Shown piece after piece: positions 61,701-62,880 of a stretch of DNA of 62,880 nt. The notes under the pieces are model-generated. The model was not told where the DNA came from. It was given only the letters and a program-made list of their open reading frames with translations, and did no database searches. Source of the stretch: Bacteroidia bacterium (lineage in GTDB: Bacteria > Bacteroidota > Bacteroidia > Bacteroidales > Prolixibacteraceae); contig JANYKW010000149.1 in NCBI GenBank assembly GCA_025358025.1, positions 1-62,880 on the forward strand, in the 5' to 3' direction. The number at the start of each line of letters is the position of its first letter. The first letter of the stretch is position 1. The position numbers and the translations under genes were made by a program.

Positions 61701-62880
61701 TTCAACCTGTGCAAATCCGGTCTTTACGCCAGATATCAATACACCACCCACGATCGTTTATCAGGTATGCGGGCAGGTTCTGACATCGAGCATGTGCAAT
61801 AATTTACCGATAATTGATTGCAAGGATGTTACAGTTGTTACTTTACCACCGATTGTTATATCCTTTAATATAGACCCGGGAAACGTCTGTGCCAACAGTA
61901 TTCCTGTAATTACCGCATCTGTCACCCCCTCAAATCTGACTTATGCTTACAAATGGACGGATGGTCCCAATGGAACAGGTAACATACTTTCAATCGCATC
62001 TACCTGGCAACCAACGGCTGAAGGAAGTTATTCACTGACTGTTACAGAGACACAGAGTGGAATTGCCTGCAATAGCAAATCATATAATTTCAACATTGTT
62101 TTTGATCGAACGGGTCCATTTATTCAAGCACCTCTGGTGCCTTTGGTCGTTCAGTGTAACGATCCTGCCGCCTCCGGCCAGATCGCTGCCTGGCTGCTTT
62201 CTGCTACAGCAAGTTATACCGATGCCAATGGAGTAGTTATTCCTGTACCTGTTACAAATAACTACCCTGCCGGAGGAATTACGATGGCATGTAATCAATC
62301 CCTTACGGTAACGTTCAGTGCTACGGATCAATGTGGCAATCCCAAAACGGTGACTTCGACAATAACCGTTCAGGATGTTATACCACCGACACTTTCAGGT
62401 CAGGGTATCAATGGAACGATCAACTGTCCGGCCGTTCCTGCGTTCACAGCACCGACACCAACGGATAGCTGTGATCCATCTCCTGCAATCACCTTTGCGG
62501 ATGTCACCACCCCAGGTCCTTGCGCCGGTCAATACAGTGTGACCCGTACCTGGACCGCAACCGATGCTTGTGGTAATATCTCGCTGCCGGTGAGCCAGGT
62601 TATCAACGTTCAGGATATCACGCCGCCTACTGCTCCTCCAATGGCAGCTCTCGGGCCTTTTTCCTGCTACTCGAATATCCCTGCCCCGAACATCCTTGAT
62701 GTTGTTGGTGAGACCGATAACTGTGGTGCTGTTACGGTCGCCTTTGTGAGTGATGGTCCGAATCCTGGCTGTTCTGGAACGGTTGTGAGGACATACAGTC
62801 TGACCGATGCTTGCGGAAATACGGCAAATATCACCCAGAATATTACAATACTTGACAACATTGCCCCAACGGCTCCTGCC
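55786..62880 (+). CDS. giant secreted repeat protein (Gly-rich, TIG, Big-like, PKD-like, HYR), 3' end beyond the window
   Basis: The frame is open from ATG 55786 to the right edge (2,365 codons, no stop). A secretion signal (WVGVVCFFVFVNLGFGQS) ends near 56160, about 125 residues after that ATG, so the true start may be a later TTG or GTG (for example 56086). After the signal come a glycine-rich domain (56236-56700), a TIG domain (56733-56965), six Big-like units of 73 residues (56968-58281) and Ig/PKD-like modules. Three 90-residue PKD-like units (59338-60147), HYR domains from about 60430, a Cys-rich module (61201-61590) and more HYR-like units (DATDNCD, TWTATDACGN) follow. The composition is that of Bacteroidota T9SS-exported adhesins or matrix proteins. 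The sorting domain is not visible. Surface location is inferred. Confidence 0.88.
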   Translation, partial: MFDLTENRLYILIFARIFVFLRRVSSRIFNGFFSQKSFEGILHVFFRLVYFVLPFIFCKSDRKNARTDVVRCGSFPALDDQGISTKLSHFFGFDPGLLLRLFWQPRAWVGVVCFFVFVNLGFGQSTFTDITPGTRTFTVPAGVTLITIEAWGGGGGGGAANGNPSGGSGGGGGGYSKYTVAVTPGQVISYTVGSGGIGASGNGGSGGNTTILALTANGGAGGGQDQGAIGIGGTATGGTTNAAGTNGGQGTTAFGAAGGAGGSGGAGGAAIVATANGNPGNAPGGGGGGGLRIGGSARTGGAGANGRIVFTYTLTPIITSLGASGGCLGSVLVINGTNLLNASSVTIGGTAATISANTSTSVTVTVGSGTTGTVSVTTPGGSVTSAATYTVYPLPVVTSPAQVCIGSNANTLTPTTGGTWASSNAGVATVSNTGVITGVSAGSVTFTYTNTLTGCSATTASVSVNALPVVTSPAQVCLGSNATTLTPITGGTWVSSNAGVATVTSAGVITGVSPGSVTFTFTNTATGCSRTTASITVNALPVVTSPAQVCIGSNATTLTPTSGGTWVSSNPGMATVTNTGVITGVSPGSVTFTFTNSATGCSSATSPVPVNPLPVVTSPAQVCIGSNATTLTPTTGGTWVSSNAGIATVTNTGVITGLSAGSVTFTFTDTATGCSRTTASVLVNALPAVTSPAQVCIGSNATTLTPTTGGTWVSNDTGIATVTNAGVISGVSPGSVTFTFTNSATGCSRTTGFVTVNNLPVVTSPAQVCIGSNATTLTPTSGGTWVSSNAGIATVTNAGVISGVSAGSVTFTFTLAATGCSASTSPVTVNALPVALVLTGSKICATPGGDGTITSGTSVVGVSYQLYTSMNAAVGAPQSGTGSGLTWSGLAAGNGYYVMATSAAGCTATSTGKNVTTDSTPTTAVAGPDQSQCNDDTFTLAGNDPIPYTGVWSVVSGSASIISPASRNSVVKFVPAGTSATLRWTISNGVCTPSTDDVILSNKLSPTANVNQPVPLGICKNGTAIVSGATATNGSILWTHNGSGTLTGATTLTPQYTTGPTDAGTQVRLTMSVTNSPCNPASAIYRINVDLTKDDVDIIIGAALPSICRGETSVQMGASINGFYNPGSQIWTSSAGGTFSSTDPATATWTPPALYVGTATLTLSATNSCGTGFKSKTIVVNPFPVATATPVSQAICSGSAPSVALTSTVPGTTFAWTVVESGVSGATASSGSTINQTLSATGTSSGTATYTVTPTANGCVGSPIAVVITVNPIPVATATPASQTICSGIAPSIALSSDVAGTTFAWTVVQSGVSGATAGSGSTINQPLTATGSSPGTATFTITPTANGCIGSPVAVIITVDPIPVATATPASQAICSGSAPSIALTSNVAGATFAWTVTQAGVSGATAGSGTNIAQSLTATGTSPGTATYTITPTANGCIGSPIIVIITVNPIPTVSATPATQTICQGGSFTVTVSNPNAVAGTTFSWTRDNTAIITGMAASGNGSTITGTLNSTLPRTSHKTTFTITATASGCGSSTTTVEVIIFDNTPPVIGICPTSFSVNTGSGRATCDQNVSWIEPTATDCLGTMTYTTRSHPPGFNFPFGATTVTYTFTDPSGNTSTCFFTVTVADNTPPTFTFIPADIQIECSTPTITTPSNTGGSATATDNCDGPVSGIAYADAGAPGICSGTITRTWTATDSHGNSVTANQIIQIVDTTKPTLSCGNFTVATPSDIPASDNYVANHVIGMDNCGAGLVPELTYEQYGGLSGAPGFCPTSVTRKYIVRDNCGNISDECTQVISVTSADGCTVCQDDVPFFSINFSGNPAGVWTSPSVVRKGICCSAKGPPPPRCIAFNVYLDENAVGLVFSIIAGAVPGGALYYHIDCSPAQHLVGASLCLTGGRFYTITFCEPGNNPNVYEIKSISGLTGSGGLTTRADAACFGTLSVTGATPGTIVWSVKSPNDQTLMRYLSCSTCANPVFTPDINTPPTIVYQVCGQVLTSSMCNNLPIIDCKDVTVVTLPPIVISFNIDPGNVCANSIPVITASVTPSNLTYAYKWTDGPNGTGNILSIASTWQPTAEGSYSLTVTETQSGIACNSKSYNFNIVFDRTGPFIQAPLVPLVVQCNDPAASGQIAAWLLSATASYTDANGVVIPVPVTNNYPAGGITMACNQSLTVTFSATDQCGNPKTVTSTITVQDVIPPTLSGQGINGTINCPAVPAFTAPTPTDSCDPSPAITFADVTTPGPCAGQYSVTRTWTATDACGNISLPVSQVINVQDITPPTAPPMAALGPFSCYSNIPAPNILDVVGETDNCGAVTVAFVSDGPNPGCSGTVVRTYSLTDACGNTANITQNITILDNIAPTAPA
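56968..58281 (+). repeat. six tandem 219-bp units encoding Big-like domains
   Basis: Equivalent positions of the PVVTSPAQVCIGSN block fall at 56968, 57187, 57406, 57625, 57844 and 58063, and the next PVAL block at 58282, each exactly 219 bp apart. Every unit has a Cys at VCIGSN and one at TGCS, which could form one disulfide per domain, and a conserved GGTWVSSNAGIATVTN core. The units are very similar at the DNA level. Confidence 0.92.
59338..60147 (+). repeat. three tandem 270-bp units encoding PKD-like domains
   Basis: Units begin at 59338, 59608 and 59878, and a diverged fourth begins at 60148, all exactly 270 bp (90 residues) apart. Each starts with a PVATATPxSQxICSG block and contains TTFAWTV, SGVSGATA and a PTANGCxGSP end. 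They resemble PKD-like Ig modules of gliding-group surface proteins. Confidence 0.9.

Noticed and set aside
1-62880. Insertion sequences, prophage, tRNA or rRNA genes
   Set aside because: No transposase, integrase or phage gene and no cloverleaf or rRNA segment was recognised in any part of the window; the repeats are short and noncoding.

Overview
The window looks like chromosomal DNA of a Bacteroidota bacterium, probably an environmental Bacteroidales-like lineage. The support is a complete sprA (the type IX secretion outer-membrane channel), an S46 dipeptidyl-peptidase, a GSCFA-domain protein, a GT35/GH57/GT4/GH133 glycogen gene set, a class II ribonucleotide reductase, KDO transferase (a Gram-negative LPS enzyme) and several TAnnTTTG boxes of the Bacteroidota -7 type. 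I see no rRNA, tRNA, CRISPR array, transposase or phage gene.

Layout. 1-1936: end of a GT4 glycosyltransferase and tsaB (minus strand). 2120-2875: an orphan LytTR response regulator. 2898-10309: minus-strand glycogen metabolism (GlgP, GH57, GT4 synthase-like, GH133 debranching). 10405-19489: a long minus-strand run headed by sufBCDSE and sufT, followed by an SRPBCC protein, queG, an alpha/beta hydrolase and a GSCFA protein. 19748-20797: thiL, divergent from sufB. 21002-27097: a five-gene plus-strand tripartite efflux operon (ATPase, two FtsX/MacB-like permeases, adaptor, TolC-like protein). 27205-38642: minus-strand rnhB, sprA, ruvA, pdxA and a leucyl aminopeptidase. 38790-44802: plus-strand mqnC, a large repeat array, speA and a TonB-dependent receptor. 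44864-53257: minus-strand nrdJ, waaA, rnhA, S46 peptidase and kbl. 53385-54707: a lone MacA-like adaptor. From 55786 to the right edge one frame stays open for more than 2,365 codons and encodes a giant secreted repeat protein.

Two themes stand out. First, the giant protein has a glycine-rich head, a TIG domain, six Big-like units of exactly 219 bp, three PKD-like units of exactly 270 bp, an unrecognised Cys-rich module and HYR domains. It is a strong candidate substrate for the SprA channel encoded in the same window, but its C-terminal sorting domain would lie beyond the edge. Second, the intergenic DNA is unusually rich in short repeats of at least six families, nearly all placed at the 3' ends of genes. 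Three genes (thiL, mqnC, rnhA) take their stop codon and last residues from such repeats. One family (four 23-bp copies) has the GTAG-plus-palindrome layout of REP elements mobilised by RAYT transposases, although no RAYT lies in the window.

All functional calls rest on motif and family recognition from the translated sequence. No database search was run.
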